From NCBI RefSeq assembly GCF_022812285.1, contig NZ_CP093300.1, positions 3,162,001-3,226,000 on the forward strand: a DNA stretch of 64,000 nt, given 5' to 3'. This DNA is from Alkalihalobacillus sp. LMS39. Its GTDB lineage: Bacteria; Bacillota; Bacilli; Bacillales; Bacillaceae_F. Positions 34,206 through 47,235 of the stretch are shown piece after piece. Both the position numbers and the translations under genes were made by a program. Positions within the stretch are counted from its first letter, which is position 1, and the number at the start of each line of letters is the position of its first letter. The notes under the pieces were generated by a model. That model ran no database searches, had not been told where the DNA came from, and worked only from the letters and a program-made list of their open reading frames with translations.

Positions 34206-34766
34206 TTTTATTACCTCCCTTTATTGAGTTTGTCTACTCCTAAACTTCTTTTTTGCTAATTATTCACTCGCCGCAAAATAAATTGTATTTTTTATACCCC
34301 CCTATTAGTAGTAAACTTCCCGTAAAATGTAAGCGTTATCAAAATCATCAGACTTTCTGACCTATTAATAATTACTCAATTTATTATACTAATTTCTATT
34401 CTTATTATAGTAATATTTCAAATGTAACATCACATACACCGTGTACGAAAATAGGTAAGTTCCTTCATTCATGGTGTACGGTTATACTTGCACCACTTGT
34501 TATTTCATGCACAACGAGTCACTTAAAATTGGTTGAATACTAGAATTCTTGTTAAGTTTGTTTAATAACAATACAAGAAATATCCGATAGGGTAAAGATG
34601 GTGAAAAAAAATGAAAAAGGCGTAAACCGAGGATAGAAAGTCAATTGCTCACATGGTTTTTATGTATTCTAAGTAAGGCTTGTCCAAATGTAAGAGAGGG
34701 ACAATGGAATATTTTAATAAATAACTATAAAATAATGCTCCTTACAATTTGTTAAATTAACATTAA
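34206..34766. other. Long upstream region of the TRAP operon
   Basis: Apart from the cre-like site it is AT-rich without an ORF bearing a ribosome binding site. ACCGTGTACG (about 34439) and GGTGTACGGT (about 34471) are related motifs about 30 bases apart and may be regulator sites. Confidence 0.3.
34328..34341 (-). promoter_or_regulatory. cre-like site (CcpA) upstream of the TRAP operon
   Basis: TGTAAGCGTTATCA fits the Gram-positive cre consensus TGWAANCGNTNWCA. It lies about 125 bases before the dctP start, so carbon catabolite repression of uptake is likely. Confidence 0.6.
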
Positions 34767-34803
34767 AAAGTCTCCCCTGAACAAGTTTTTCAAGAGAGAC
34801 TTT
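34767..34803. terminator. Hairpin AAAGTCTC/GAGACTTT
   Basis: Arms 34767-34774 and 34796-34803 enclose a T-containing loop. It may end transcription from the glycosyltransferase operon on the minus strand. Confidence 0.5.
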
Positions 34804-34805
34804 AA

Positions 34806-34946
34806 ATGGATTTATTAGATTATGAGAATAACGATTTGTTCTACTATCAAATTAACAACCAATATGATTTTCACGAACCACTTTTATCATTTAATCGCTC
34901 ATTGAATAATGCGGATAACCAAAACCATATATCCAAACTCTAATTA
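34806..34946 (+). CDS. Doubtful 46-codon ORF
   Basis: MDLLDYENNDLFYYQINNQY opens a 46-residue frame with a composition rich in Asn, Asp and Tyr that looks protein-like. The ribosome binding site is weak and the ATG sits right after a hairpin, so it is more likely a remnant than a gene. Its stop overlaps the end of the convergent glycosyltransferase gene. Confidence 0.2.
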
Positions 34947-35729
34947 AGATTCCAATTCTAAAATCCACTGACTCATTTCCTCTAGTTTCTCCTCTTTAAT
35001 AGGGTGGATCCAATAATAAAAAGGCTGTTCTCTTGCTTTCCTTACTTCGTCTTTTGTAATGTTTCCAAGATGGCGGACAAATTCTAGACTTTGCTCGAAA
35101 TTCCAAGGGTAACCTCGTATCTTCGCTCCTTCGGTCATAGCTAAAGTAGGAAAAAACATTTCCTCTAACGCAAAAACCTCTGTCGAGGATAGCAAAGCTT
35201 CTAATCTATTTCTATTCACGCCCTCAAGCATCCGCTTAACGATTCCTGGTTTGTATATTTGTCCAGGGTTAAAAAAACGCGCGAAATAATCCGTTTTAAA
35301 AAAAGGTTGCCAACGCTGCCATTCTCTCCACATTGTAATACTCGGTCCAAAATCTGGATAATCAAAGGGGGTATTATGAATAAGAAAATGTGGTCCCATA
35401 CAATCGTATCCACTCATCATTTTATCAAGGAATGATTCAAAACCATGCTTGATAAACAATACATCATGGTCAAGGTTAACGAAATAGTCATATGTCACTC
35501 CTGTTTCTTCCACCCATTTCATAACGTCAATCATAAAAGGAACAAGATTTCCATATTTGAGTGGCCGACTGTATGGACATATATTTATATTTAACGAATT
35601 CCCGAATCGTTTATCGGTACCTCCATTATAAAGAACAACTTTACTTTCCGGATTAAAATATTGAATATTTTCAATTTGTCGTTTAAGAATTTCCTCGTTT
35701 TTGTGGGCTAGTATAGCAAAATAAATCAA
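34944..35729 (-). CDS. Glycosyltransferase-like protein of the spore glycoprotein locus
   Basis: 261 residues with a GT-A-like start (IYFAILAHKNEEILKRQIEN) and a DxD-type motif in YDYFVNLDHDVLFIKHGFES (about 80-100), the usual nucleotide-sugar/metal site. I do not recognise a named family beyond this. The start is TTG at 35729 with GGAGGGG five bases before; no ATG fits. It is the last of three genes (fusion glycosyltransferase, methyltransferase, this) that follow the collagen-like gene on the same strand. A role in adding sugars to that protein is inferred. Confidence 0.65.
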   Translation of the reverse strand: MIYFAILAHKNEEILKRQIENIQYFNPESKVVLYNGGTDKRFGNSLNINICPYSRPLKYGNLVPFMIDVMKWVEETGVTYDYFVNLDHDVLFIKHGFESFLDKMMSGYDCMGPHFLIHNTPFDYPDFGPSITMWREWQRWQPFFKTDYFARFFNPGQIYKPGIVKRMLEGVNRNRLEALLSSTEVFALEEMFFPTLAMTEGAKIRGYPWNFEQSLEFVRHLGNITKDEVRKAREQPFYYWIHPIKEEKLEEMSQWILELES

Positions 35730-35752
35730 TGAGTCCCCTCCCTATTGGAAAT

Positions 35753-36436
35753 CTATCCATCCTGTTGTGAAGTTTTGGCATCGTAAAGAGCTAAAAATTG
35801 TCTTGGATGAACTAGTGAGAGTTGGGAGACATTTGTATTTTCATATTCTTTTTTTAGTACCGGGTTTGAATCGATATACTCTTTTTTTGCAAACAACAAT
35901 AAATTTTGAGCATACCACCACTCTACATTGTTTTTATTCCAAATTCTTTTTCTAATACAATCAATGACTTCAAAGCCATTTTTCAAAAAGTATCTTGCCC
36001 AAAATTCAGGCCACTGTTCATTTAAATGACAATACCCTCCCTGGCGAGGAATGGCAGCAGAAAACAGAATAACGGGAGCTAGCTTAGATAAATTATCAAT
36101 AAATAACCTCGCATGTTCAATAGGGAGATGTTCAGCAACTTCCAACGATATTGCTAAATCGAATTGTTTATTGATTTCAATTGGATTTTTGAGGTCAGAA
36201 ACGACAAAGCTGTCGCGAGGTATCTTTAATAATTTTTCATCAATGTTGGCGTCTACTCCTAAGATATCGTCCACACCCCATTCTTTGAAAACAGATAACC
36301 AACTCCCGATTCCACAGCCTACATCAATCACAGAATTGGGTTGAATTAATTCTAAAACATAAGGCACAACTTCTTTAGCCGACCTTACTGCTCCCTCATG
36401 CTGAAAAAGATAAAACTCATCACTATAGGGCTCCAT
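35753..36436 (-). CDS. Class I SAM-dependent methyltransferase
   Basis: A 227-residue methyltransferase with motif I VIDVGCGIGSWL (about 37-48), acidic loop DILGVDANID (about 56-65) and LAISLEVAEHLP (about 90-101). The group commonly methylates sugars or small metabolites in polysaccharide clusters. GGAGGATTTAT precedes the ATG. It lies 43 bases downstream of the fusion glycosyltransferase. O-methylated sugars occur on Bacillus exosporium glycoproteins, which fits this place. The exact acceptor is unknown. Confidence 0.82.
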   Translation of the reverse strand: MEPYSDEFYLFQHEGAVRSAKEVVPYVLELIQPNSVIDVGCGIGSWLSVFKEWGVDDILGVDANIDEKLLKIPRDSFVVSDLKNPIEINKQFDLAISLEVAEHLPIEHARLFIDNLSKLAPVILFSAAIPRQGGYCHLNEQWPEFWARYFLKNGFEVIDCIRKRIWNKNNVEWWYAQNLLLFAKKEYIDSNPVLKKEYENTNVSQLSLVHPRQFLALYDAKTSQQDG

Positions 36437-36479
36437 ATAAATCCTCCTCTACATAGTAGTAGTTTGTCATGATAGTTTT

Positions 36480-39400
36480 TTAGAAAGAGTTTGTATATGT
36501 TTTCTCGATTATTTCTTTCATTGAAAATACAGGTTGGAAATCTTTATCAACACCTTTTGGAAACAATACCCCTAATCCATATGAGTGATAAAATTCCAAA
36601 TACGGATATTGACTTTTCAATTCATCCCACAGTATATGAACCCCAAAATTATCTCGTTTGACTGCTATATCATGAAAAAGCATAACACCATTTTCAGCTA
36701 ATGTAGGTAACCACGTTTCAAAATCATGTGAAACCGCCTCATAAGTGTGGTAACCATCTATATGAAGCAAGTCAATCGTCTGATCGTCAAAGTGATTTCG
36801 TGCGTCATCAAACGTACTACGGATTAAAGAAGCATGACCTGAGTAATATTGGTTGATGATTTGGTTAACATTACTATAAACCTCATTCCCATAATAACCA
36901 GCATGCGGGTCTCCTTCCCATGTATCAACTGCGTAACACTTTGTCGGCGAATTTTCGTCTTTCACCGCTTGAAGAAAACTAAAGAAGGAAATTCCCCATT
37001 GGGTTCCTAGTTCAACGATAACTGCTGGTTTCATAAACTTGACTAAATCATAAGCAAACCGTCGATGCCCCATCCATGCTGACCCATGATTCACAAAAGA
37101 AAATTCTTTTTCATAAGAAAAATTTGGAGAATGAAATACCCATTTTTGTTTTTCTTGTTCGCTCTCTATCCAGCTATGATAATGTCTATGAAATGTCTTT
37201 CTCTCCTTTTCATATTCATTAGAGATGTGTCGTAAACCACAGTCATGCATAACCCATGGTCTTACTTGTTTAGGTATGCCTACTTCAAACCCGGCTTTTT
37301 GAAATTCAATCGATTGAGAGAGATCGTAAAAATGCCACCCAGTCACAACATCATCTCTCCAAGGAAGGTCATATTGTGTAATCATGATCAGACCATCAAT
37401 CGCATGAACTGTTTCATAGTCTGCTTTGATGTCATTATATGAATAACGTTCCATTTGTCCGGTATGACTTTCAAAAATTTTTCCGTACTTCTCTACACTA
37501 TCCCACCATATACAACTATGTGGAATGCTTTTTGCACCAACAGTTCCAATCATTCCTAGGATGGGATTTTTTTCGAACAAGGAAAGGATATCAAATAGGA
37601 AGTTTTTGTTCATAATAAATACATCTTCATGAATATACACTTTATATTTTGCATTACTATTATTCATCATGGCCTGATATCCTGAAGTAATCGACTCAGC
37701 ATTTTCTACCATTCTATATTCAATTTCATATCCTTCTGGAATCGCTAAAGAGCGGATATAACTTAATGACTCTTGATACTTCAATGGATCTTTAACACAG
37801 GAGATAAAACATATTTTTTTCTCATTTTTTTCCGTATTATGTTGAGTAGGAAGAACTTCTGGTTGTTCTTTTAATAAATCTTCATAAAATTGCTTGTTAG
37901 ACATAATATTTTCATCATTCGGATTATACGTCAGAGCAATTTCATTGTGCTGATATGCTGTCTCGTAGTCTCCTATGTTGTAATAGCAAATACCTAGTTG
38001 AAGATGGGGTAACCAAGTCCAGCATGCTTCATTAATAAACCCCCAGTTATCTTTTGGTTTTTCTAACTGAGTCGCTAATTTATACCATAAAATTGCAGTC
38101 GTGAAATGATTATTACGGAGAAATTGATAGCCAATTCTACAACAAAATTCTGCTCTAGGTGTATCATACTCAAATGATTTGAACGCAAATTCTCTTTCTT
38201 TTTCTTCGTCTCCTAGAAAATAATAAATATCTGCTAATTTCCCACAAGCAGATATATTGTCTTCAACCCATCCTTTTTTAGAATTTAAAAATTGCAAATA
38301 ATAGTCAATGGCTTTTTCAAATTGTTTATGGTCAAATAATTCATTTGCATAATAATATAAATCCCTTGGCGAAAATTCTTCTCCCTTGGCTATCCGATTT
38401 TCATAGATTTTTAAATTCCGAGTTGAATCATGGTGAGTGCCTTTATGAATGATAATTACATCACTGTTTATAATATGACCGCTAACTTCAAGGAATTCAT
38501 GAACAGCTCCATACCATCGGAAGTTCTTTGTTCTTTTCACAAGCCTATTCCGTCTATAGCTAAGAGTTGGAGTTCCTGACTCATTACAACCCAAATGATA
38601 CAACATTGTCACTGAATCGACAGAAGAAGGAACCGTTCGCTTTAATTCTAACAGTCTCTTTTGGTCTTCTTCTAAAAGGACATCATCGGCATCTAACCAA
38701 AGAATATAGTCTTTGGAAGCCTTACTGAATGAATAATTACGCGCTGCTGAAAAATCGTCAATCCACTCGAAATCATAAACAAAGTCTGTGTATCGCCTTA
38801 CAATTTCTTTCGTTCGATCAGTAGAACCCGTATCAACGATAATGATTTCGTCGACGATATCTTTTACACAATCTAAACACCGAGAAATCGTATCCTCTTC
38901 ATTTTTTACGATCATACATAAGCTGATAGAAATCATCTTTTCTTCTTCTAAAAGGAGCGAATAAATATCCTCTCCCCACTTTTTATGTGCTTTCTCTCGA
39001 TTTTCATTCAGTAATTGATTGAAATCCACTCCAGAAATTTGATTAAATGTGGCATGACCTTCATGGTGCACATAAGAATCTAAAACAACCATAAGTTCAT
39101 AACCTTTTTTTCTAGCACGAAGGCATAAATCATCGTCTTCAAAATTTCCAAGTCCAAAGCGTTCATCGAATAACCCAATTTCATCAAGAACTTGCTTTTT
39201 TACTAATAAACAAAACCCTGTTAACCTAGGGTAAGCAAATGACAACCCTTCATTCATTAAACAATATTTTTTTGCGAATTCTTCTAATTCGTTCATTTCT
39301 TGATATGTAACCGTAATTTGTTGCGGATACCCACAATAATTACTAACTGGTCCGACCATCCCTATCTTTTCATCACTGTAAAGGACTCGAATCATATTTT

Positions 39401-39686
39401 TTAACCAATTTTCAGTTACGACTGTATCGTTGTTTAAAAAAAGAATATTGTCACCGCTCGCAACTTCTACCCCTTGATTGCATCCTTTAGGAAAACCAAG
39501 GTTTTCTTGATTCACGATTGTTCTCACATCATCTTGAGTGTATAGATATTGTACTGTACCATCGGTTGATGCATTATCAACGACAATGATTTCATATCGC
39601 TCAGGTGTAAACTCTCGTATACTTTCCAGACATCGTTTTGTTAACTTCAATTGGTTGTGAGTAAGGATTACAATACTCGTTTTCAT
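36480..39686 (-). CDS. Four-domain glycosyltransferase/methyltransferase fusion
   Basis: A 1068-residue modular enzyme. Domain 1 (about 1-240) is a GT2 transferase (TSIVILTHNQLKLTKRCLES, VVDNASTDG, FLNNDT). Domain 2 (about 250-440) is a second GT2 (SISLCMIVKNEEDTISRCLD, DTGSTDRT, WLDADDVLL), followed by TPR-like repeats to about 615. Domain 3 (about 624-870) looks like a third transferase (KKICFISCVKDPLKYQESLS, VYIHEDVFI). Domain 4 (about 880-1060) is a SAM methyltransferase (VIVELGTQWGISFFSFLQAV, DLLHIDGYHTYEAVSHDFE). Together it could build and methylate a short glycan. It is the first gene after the collagen-like gene on the same strand, so that protein is the likely acceptor. Confidence 0.88.
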   Translation of the reverse strand: MKTSIVILTHNQLKLTKRCLESIREFTPERYEIIVVDNASTDGTVQYLYTQDDVRTIVNQENLGFPKGCNQGVEVASGDNILFLNNDTVVTENWLKNMIRVLYSDEKIGMVGPVSNYCGYPQQITVTYQEMNELEEFAKKYCLMNEGLSFAYPRLTGFCLLVKKQVLDEIGLFDERFGLGNFEDDDLCLRARKKGYELMVVLDSYVHHEGHATFNQISGVDFNQLLNENREKAHKKWGEDIYSLLLEEEKMISISLCMIVKNEEDTISRCLDCVKDIVDEIIIVDTGSTDRTKEIVRRYTDFVYDFEWIDDFSAARNYSFSKASKDYILWLDADDVLLEEDQKRLLELKRTVPSSVDSVTMLYHLGCNESGTPTLSYRRNRLVKRTKNFRWYGAVHEFLEVSGHIINSDVIIIHKGTHHDSTRNLKIYENRIAKGEEFSPRDLYYYANELFDHKQFEKAIDYYLQFLNSKKGWVEDNISACGKLADIYYFLGDEEKEREFAFKSFEYDTPRAEFCCRIGYQFLRNNHFTTAILWYKLATQLEKPKDNWGFINEACWTWLPHLQLGICYYNIGDYETAYQHNEIALTYNPNDENIMSNKQFYEDLLKEQPEVLPTQHNTEKNEKKICFISCVKDPLKYQESLSYIRSLAIPEGYEIEYRMVENAESITSGYQAMMNNSNAKYKVYIHEDVFIMNKNFLFDILSLFEKNPILGMIGTVGAKSIPHSCIWWDSVEKYGKIFESHTGQMERYSYNDIKADYETVHAIDGLIMITQYDLPWRDDVVTGWHFYDLSQSIEFQKAGFEVGIPKQVRPWVMHDCGLRHISNEYEKERKTFHRHYHSWIESEQEKQKWVFHSPNFSYEKEFSFVNHGSAWMGHRRFAYDLVKFMKPAVIVELGTQWGISFFSFLQAVKDENSPTKCYAVDTWEGDPHAGYYGNEVYSNVNQIINQYYSGHASLIRSTFDDARNHFDDQTIDLLHIDGYHTYEAVSHDFETWLPTLAENGVMLFHDIAVKRDNFGVHILWDELKSQYPYLEFYHSYGLGVLFPKGVDKDFQPVFSMKEIIEKTYTNSF

Positions 39687-39782
39687 AAAAAACTCCTTTC
39701 AACTATACAATCAATGACAATTGGTTATTTTGAAATTGCATGAACGCTCAAGACATGTCGATTGAGCAATTTCTATTTTTAT

Positions 39783-39821
39783 AAAACCCAATCTCCTATA
39801 TGCAGTAGGAGATTGGGTTTT
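39783..39821. terminator. Terminator of the collagen-like gene
   Basis: AAAACCCAATCTCCT (39783-39797) pairs perfectly with AGGAGATTGGGTTTT (39807-39821). It separates the collagen-like gene from the glycosyltransferase operon. Confidence 0.85.
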
Positions 39822-39869
39822 AATCCTTTTCATTAAAATATGACGAATTCCATTACTTTTATGACTATA

Positions 39870-43146
<3,277 letters not shown>

Positions 43147-44211
43147 ATGAAAAAACTACTGATCACATTTTCACTTATCCTTTTTGTTACAGGCTGCGCT
43201 GAATCTGAACAACAGCCAATGGAAGAAACACAAGAAGAATTAGAATTCAACAAAGAGCCAATTGTCATAGCAGACAACCTTGATATTCCTTGGTCTATTG
43301 AAAAAGCAGGGGAAACATTTTATATAACAGAAAGACAGGGACAGATTATTAAAGTAGAGGAAGGGAAGACCGAACGGCAAGCCGTTCACCTTGAACAAGA
43401 GCTTTCTTCTATGCCAGAAGCAGGTTTATTAGGATTTGTCCTACACCCCAACTTTCCTGACACTAACCTCGCCTATGCATACTATACATATGAAAAAAGT
43501 GCTGAACCTTATAATCGGATTATTACGCTTCGCTATGAAAATGACCAATGGAGCGAGGAAGATGTTCTTCTCGATAACATCCCGAGTGGAACCTATCATC
43601 ATGGAGGACGATTAAAAATTGGCCCAGACGGGTATCTTTATGCTACAACGGGTGATGCATCCGTTCCCGAGATTGCACAAGACATTGACTCATTAGGAGG
43701 GAAAATTATTAGAATGGAATTAGATGGATCAATTCCTGAGGATAGCCCTTTTGCCAATTCTTATATTTATAGTTTCGGTCATCGAAATCCCCAAGGGTTA
43801 ACGTGGGCAACAGACGGGACCTTTTATGCCAGTGAACATGGAAGTAGCGCCAATGACGAAATCAATAAAATTGAACCCGGACTCAATTACGGTTGGCCTA
43901 TTATCCAAGGGGAGGAAGAAAGAGAAGGTATGGTTAGCCCGTTATTCACATCGGGTAACGATTCAACATGGGCACCATCCGGTATGGGTTACTACAATAA
44001 TCGTCTTTATGTTGCTGCATTACGAGGCAACGCCATTATTGAATTTAATCTTGAAACAGGTGAGTTTCAAGAAATCGTGAACGGTCTAGGAAGAATACGG
44101 GATATAAAGATAGAGGATGATACATTATATTTCATTTCCAACAACACAGATGGTAGAGGGACTCCAGAAGAAGATGATGATAAGCTTTATCAATTTTCTT
44201 TACAAGAATAA
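43147..44211 (+). CDS. PQQ-dependent sugar dehydrogenase-like lipoprotein (GSDH family)
   Basis: A 354-residue beta-propeller protein related to soluble glucose/sorbosone dehydrogenase (YliI/Asd type). A lipoprotein signal (lipobox LFVTGC, Cys about 17) places it on the outer face of the membrane. Characteristic segments are DIPWSIEKAG (about 44), YHHGGRLKIGPDGYLYATTG (about 150) and SFGHRNPQGLTW (about 205), with SEHGSSANDEINKIEPGLNY near 233 that contains the cofactor/calcium region. Whether it uses PQQ in this organism is not known. AGGAGGAAGGTA gives a strong ribosome binding site. It is monocistronic. Confidence 0.88.
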   Translation: MKKLLITFSLILFVTGCAESEQQPMEETQEELEFNKEPIVIADNLDIPWSIEKAGETFYITERQGQIIKVEEGKTERQAVHLEQELSSMPEAGLLGFVLHPNFPDTNLAYAYYTYEKSAEPYNRIITLRYENDQWSEEDVLLDNIPSGTYHHGGRLKIGPDGYLYATTGDASVPEIAQDIDSLGGKIIRMELDGSIPEDSPFANSYIYSFGHRNPQGLTWATDGTFYASEHGSSANDEINKIEPGLNYGWPIIQGEEEREGMVSPLFTSGNDSTWAPSGMGYYNNRLYVAALRGNAIIEFNLETGEFQEIVNGLGRIRDIKIEDDTLYFISNNTDGRGTPEEDDDKLYQFSLQE

Positions 44212-44233
44212 ATTTTACACTTGCAACGTAAAT

Positions 44234-44255
44234 CAGTCCGAATGTCTTCGGACTG
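44234..44255. terminator. Hairpin between convergent genes
   Basis: CAGTCCGAA (44234-44242) pairs with TTCGGACTG (44247-44255) around a four-base loop. The T-run is weak on both sides. Confidence 0.55.
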
Positions 44256-44262
44256 TGCTTCC

Positions 44263-44832
44263 CTAATAATTAGGCGTGTATTTATTGCTTCCGGGAAGCT
44301 TTTTTATTTTATTCCATGTATTAATAGCTTCTTTACGACTTTTTCCTTTGTTTTTCGGATCGGCAAAAAAATCTCGAATGAATTGGTTGTATTCAAATTG
44401 TGGTCCAATGTTTTTCTTATATGTAGGTTCTTTTTTTCGTTTTTCCTCCTCATGCCATGTCTCTACAACATCACGATATGTTTTTCCAACATTATTTTTA
44501 AAATAGGTTTGAATATAGGTAGAGAAATGGAATTTTGGGATTACAGTTTTAAAAAATGCTCTCACTTTTTGACTACAGCGATGATTTTCTGTAATGACTG
44601 TGTCAAGGCTTAACTCACCTTCATGCTCTGGCTTTTTGTTAATTTTCGTCTTTCTTGTTGCTTTTTTAATTTCACTCGTCCTTAGAAAGACTTCAACTCT
44701 ATCAGAGATTTCCATTTTAGATCCAGACGCACTAATTCCATGTTCTCGACAAAATGTTTGCAATTCTTCTTTTAACCAATAATAATCTTTAAAATTATCT
44801 ACGTTCATATCCCTCGATAAATTAGGTCGCAA
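44263..44832 (-). CDS. SAP-domain protein with a DUF6434-like C-terminus
   Basis: 189 basic residues. An N-terminal SAP motif (about 17-50, YYWLKEELQTFCREHGISAS) that usually binds DNA is followed by a Lys-rich linker and a C-terminal domain (about 80-185, SQKVRAFFKTVIPKFHFSTY ... KKNIGPQFEYNQFIRDFFAD). The C-terminal part fits small bacterial proteins annotated as DUF6434/SAP. The function is unknown; a DNA-binding role is likely. The start chosen is TTG at 44832 with GGAGGTG upstream; the ATG at 44808 lacks proper spacing but begins exactly at the domain. Confidence 0.7.
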   Translation of the reverse strand: MRPNLSRDMNVDNFKDYYWLKEELQTFCREHGISASGSKMEISDRVEVFLRTSEIKKATRKTKINKKPEHEGELSLDTVITENHRCSQKVRAFFKTVIPKFHFSTYIQTYFKNNVGKTYRDVVETWHEEEKRKKEPTYKKNIGPQFEYNQFIRDFFADPKNKGKSRKEAINTWNKIKKLPGSNKYTPNY

Positions 44833-44898
44833 TCACAACACCTCCACAACCATATTAGAACACACGTTCCTATCGAGTCAAGATTATACTTCAAAGTT

Positions 44899-44982
44899 TC
44901 AATAATTTTCGTTTCTGTTTATGTTTCGATATTGGCGAGGTGTCATCCCTTCCACTTTTTTTAAAGCGACAATGAAATTAGC
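44899..44982 (-). pseudogene. 3' remnant of an AraC-family regulator gene
   Basis: 27 codons ending in a stop read ANFIVALKKVEGMTPRQYRN and a few more residues, matching the end of the AraC/XylS HTH domain (the F-K-K-x-x-G-x-T-P-x-Q-Y-R signature). Nothing upstream continues the frame, so only the tail is left. Confidence 0.7.
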
Positions 44983-44984
44983 AT

Positions 44985-45420
44985 GATGTTACGAACGATT
45001 TAAACATATTCTTTAAAGTGGTGCTGGAATTTTTTCCAAAAGAAGAACATGAAGCAGCTGGGCTTGTTCTTTTTCAAAATCATGTTCAATATCGGGTTGA
45101 ATATACTGTTAAACATAGGAACAAAGTAGGTTTCCGTTATAGGAAGAACAAAAGGAGTTGAACATGCGTTAGCGGAACACATTCTCCCAAATTCAAAAAC
45201 TAACGATAAAATATTTATAAAAATGGAGGCAAGAGGTATCCAGCTTCTATATTGCCAGCAATGGCTCCCGCTTTATGAAAAAGCCGATGGTACCATCTTA
45301 AGTATGGAAAAAGCCGGGGGATTTTCTGGTGCTTATATCCGACTTTTCACTATCAGCAATGGCAAGGAAAGTGTCAATTACGCTATTTTTGATTACTTTG
45401 AGTATTTGCCTTTGAATTGA
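44985..45420 (+). pseudogene. 3' remnant of a GH43-type beta-xylosidase gene
   Basis: The first part reads FKVVLEFFPKEEHEAAGLVL and FQNHVQYRVEY until a stop at 45159-45161. A shift by one frame near 45150 restores VEHALAEHILPNSK and then EKADGTILSMEKAGGFSGAY to the TGA at 45418-45420. Both parts match the concanavalin-like C-terminal domain of GH43 beta-xylosidases. There is no start and no catalytic domain. It abuts the AraC remnant head to head. Confidence 0.75.
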
Positions 45421-45626
45421 AGCGGAGTATCAGCTTGAACTGTTCATATGGAGGAAAGCTATCGACTTAATAAAAAAACACCTTGTGTATGTTGCAGCAA
45501 CGTACAATTTCCTCATGGCCTTACATTAATTTAGCTTTTTATTTTCTATTGGACACTGTTCATTGTTTTTGCTCTTGTTTTGTCTAATAGAGCACTTCTA
45601 GTGAACACTTCTCTTTCTTTTTCACC
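45421..45626. other. Non-coding stretch before the hairpin array
   Basis: No ORF is visible. The last part (about 45570-45620) looks like a degenerate unit of the tandem array that follows (GTTTTGTC, then GAACACTTCTCTTTC). Confidence 0.4.
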
Positions 45627-45967
45627 GAGTTTTGTCCTTCATCTCTCTTATGAAAGACACTTCTCTCTCTTTTCCCTCGAGTTTTGTCCTTCATCTCTCT
45701 TATGAAGGACACTTCTCCCTCTTTTCCCTCGAGTTTTGTCCTTCATCACTCTTATGAAGGACACTTCTCTCTCTTTTCCACCGAGTTTTGTCCTTCATCG
45801 CTCTTATGAAGGACACTTCTCTCTTTTCCCTCGAGTTTTGTCCTTCATCGCTCTTATGAAGGACACTTCCCTCTTTTTTTCCCTCGAGTTTTGTCCTTCA
45901 TCTCCCTTATGAAGGACACTTCTCCCTCTTTTCCACTGAGTTTTGTCCTTCATCACTCTTTATAAAC
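45627..45967. repeat. Tandem array of about 52-bp hairpin units
   Basis: Units begin with GAGTTTTG at 45627, 45679, 45731, 45783, 45833, 45886 and 45938 (the last truncated). Each contains TGTCCTTCAT-N7-ATGAAGGACA, a 10-bp stem; the first unit has one mismatch. The units differ in the loop and in the pyrimidine-rich spacer (CTTCTCTCTCTTTTCC type). There is no ORF. Confidence 0.92.
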
Positions 45968-46016
45968 TTTTCGCATATCTTACATCCTATCTCACCTCTA
46001 TCCACTCCGCAACAGC

Positions 46017-46047
46017 AAAAGAGCCCAACCCATTACGAATTGAGCTC
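46017..46047 (-). terminator. Terminator of the sugar ABC transporter operon
   Basis: On the minus strand GAGCTCAA pairs with TTGGGCTC (one non-Watson-Crick position) and TTTT follows, 22 bases past the permease stop. Confidence 0.6.
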
Positions 46048-46068
46048 CTTCAAATTCTACTACCCCTC

Positions 46069-47235
46069 CTATTTTGATTTGTTTCGGTTATAAATATCAA
46101 ACCCAACTGCCCCAAGCAGAACTAATCCTTTTATCGCTTGTTGCCAATCAATACTCACGCCGATGAGAGACATTCCGTTATTCATAATCCCCATAACAAG
46201 GGCTCCAACGACTGCTCCCGGAATCGTTCCGACACCACCAGCCATGGATGCACCACCGATAAAGGCTGCGGCGATCGCATCTAATTCAAACATCGTTCCT
46301 GCTCTTGGTGTAGCTGCGTTTAAGCGCGCGGCATAAATTAAACCAGCCATCGCGGATAAAAAGCCCATGTTTACAAACACCCAAAATGTAACTCGCTTCG
46401 TTTTCACTCCTGATAGCTCTGCCGCTTTTTGATTCCCACCTGTTGCATAAATATGGCGACCCATGACCGTTTTGTTCATCACAAACGTAAAGACAACAAT
46501 GAGAACAAATAAAATCACGAGAATATTAGGAATTCCGCGGTAGGAAGCAAGGACAAATGTGAAGATATTTATGACAGCTACCATTCCGACTAGTTTGGCA
46601 ATGAAAAAGCTATATGGTAAAATCGTAAATCCATGTTTTGTTTGAGCACGTCGCTCTTTCATTTCACTAAAGATGACGAAAACAGACAGAACAATCCCGA
46701 TTAACAGCGTCAATACGTGGTAAGAGCTGATGCCGAGAAACGATAAATCGGGAATAAATCCAGAACTAATTAAACGGAATTCTGGAGGATATGGCGATTT
46801 CGATTGTCCTCCTAACACAACCATTGTTAACCCTCGAAATAAAAGCATTCCGGCTAACGTCACAATAAAAGATGGCATCTTACAATACGCGATAAAAAAT
46901 CCATTCCACGCGCCAATAATAGCTCCTAATGCTAAACATAAAATAACGGATATCCATGTTGGCAATTGCATATCTATCATTAAAATCGCTGCAATCGCAC
47001 CAATGAATGCACAAACAGACCCGACCGATAAATCAATATGACCGGCAATAATGACCATAACCATCCCAATCGCTAACACTAGAATATAACTGTTTTGCAA
47101 AATAATATTCGTTACATTTAACGGCCTTAGCAAAATACCGTCAGATAAAATACTAAAGAGAAGGACGATAAACATTAGTGCTACAATCATTCCATACGAA
47201 CGCATATTAGTTTTTAATAGTTCAGTTAGTTTCAT
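46069..47235 (-). CDS. Monosaccharide ABC transporter permease (XylH/GguB type)
   Basis: A 388-residue permease with about ten membrane segments. The family signature is [20 protein letters not shown] (about 62-81). [20 protein letters not shown] near 265 is the loop that meets the ATPase. The C-terminal half has [20 protein letters not shown]. It belongs to the CUT2-type permeases for xylose, arabinose or galactose (XylH, GguB, MmsB). Its start overlaps the ATPase gene by 14 bases, so the two are translationally coupled. It is the last gene of the transporter operon. Confidence 0.92.
   Translation of the reverse strand: MKLTELLKTNMRSYGMIVALMFIVLLFSILSDGILLRPLNVTNIILQNSYILVLAIGMVMVIIAGHIDLSVGSVCAFIGAIAAILMIDMQLPTWISVILCLALGAIIGAWNGFFIAYCKMPSFIVTLAGMLLFRGLTMVVLGGQSKSPYPPEFRLISSGFIPDLSFLGISSYHVLTLLIGIVLSVFVIFSEMKERRAQTKHGFTILPYSFFIAKLVGMVAVINIFTFVLASYRGIPNILVILFVLIVVFTFVMNKTVMGRHIYATGGNQKAAELSGVKTKRVTFWVFVNMGFLSAMAGLIYAARLNAATPRAGTMFELDAIAAAFIGGASMAGGVGTIPGAVVGALVMGIMNNGMSLIGVSIDWQQAIKGLVLLGAVGFDIYNRNKSK

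Noticed and set aside
45223-45420. Separate 65-codon gene
   Set aside because: It is the last part of the frameshifted GH43 remnant and has no start region of its own.
45627-45967. CRISPR array
   Set aside because: The whole 52-bp unit is repeated with near-identical spacers, not unique ones, the stem makes up most of the unit, and no cas gene is near.
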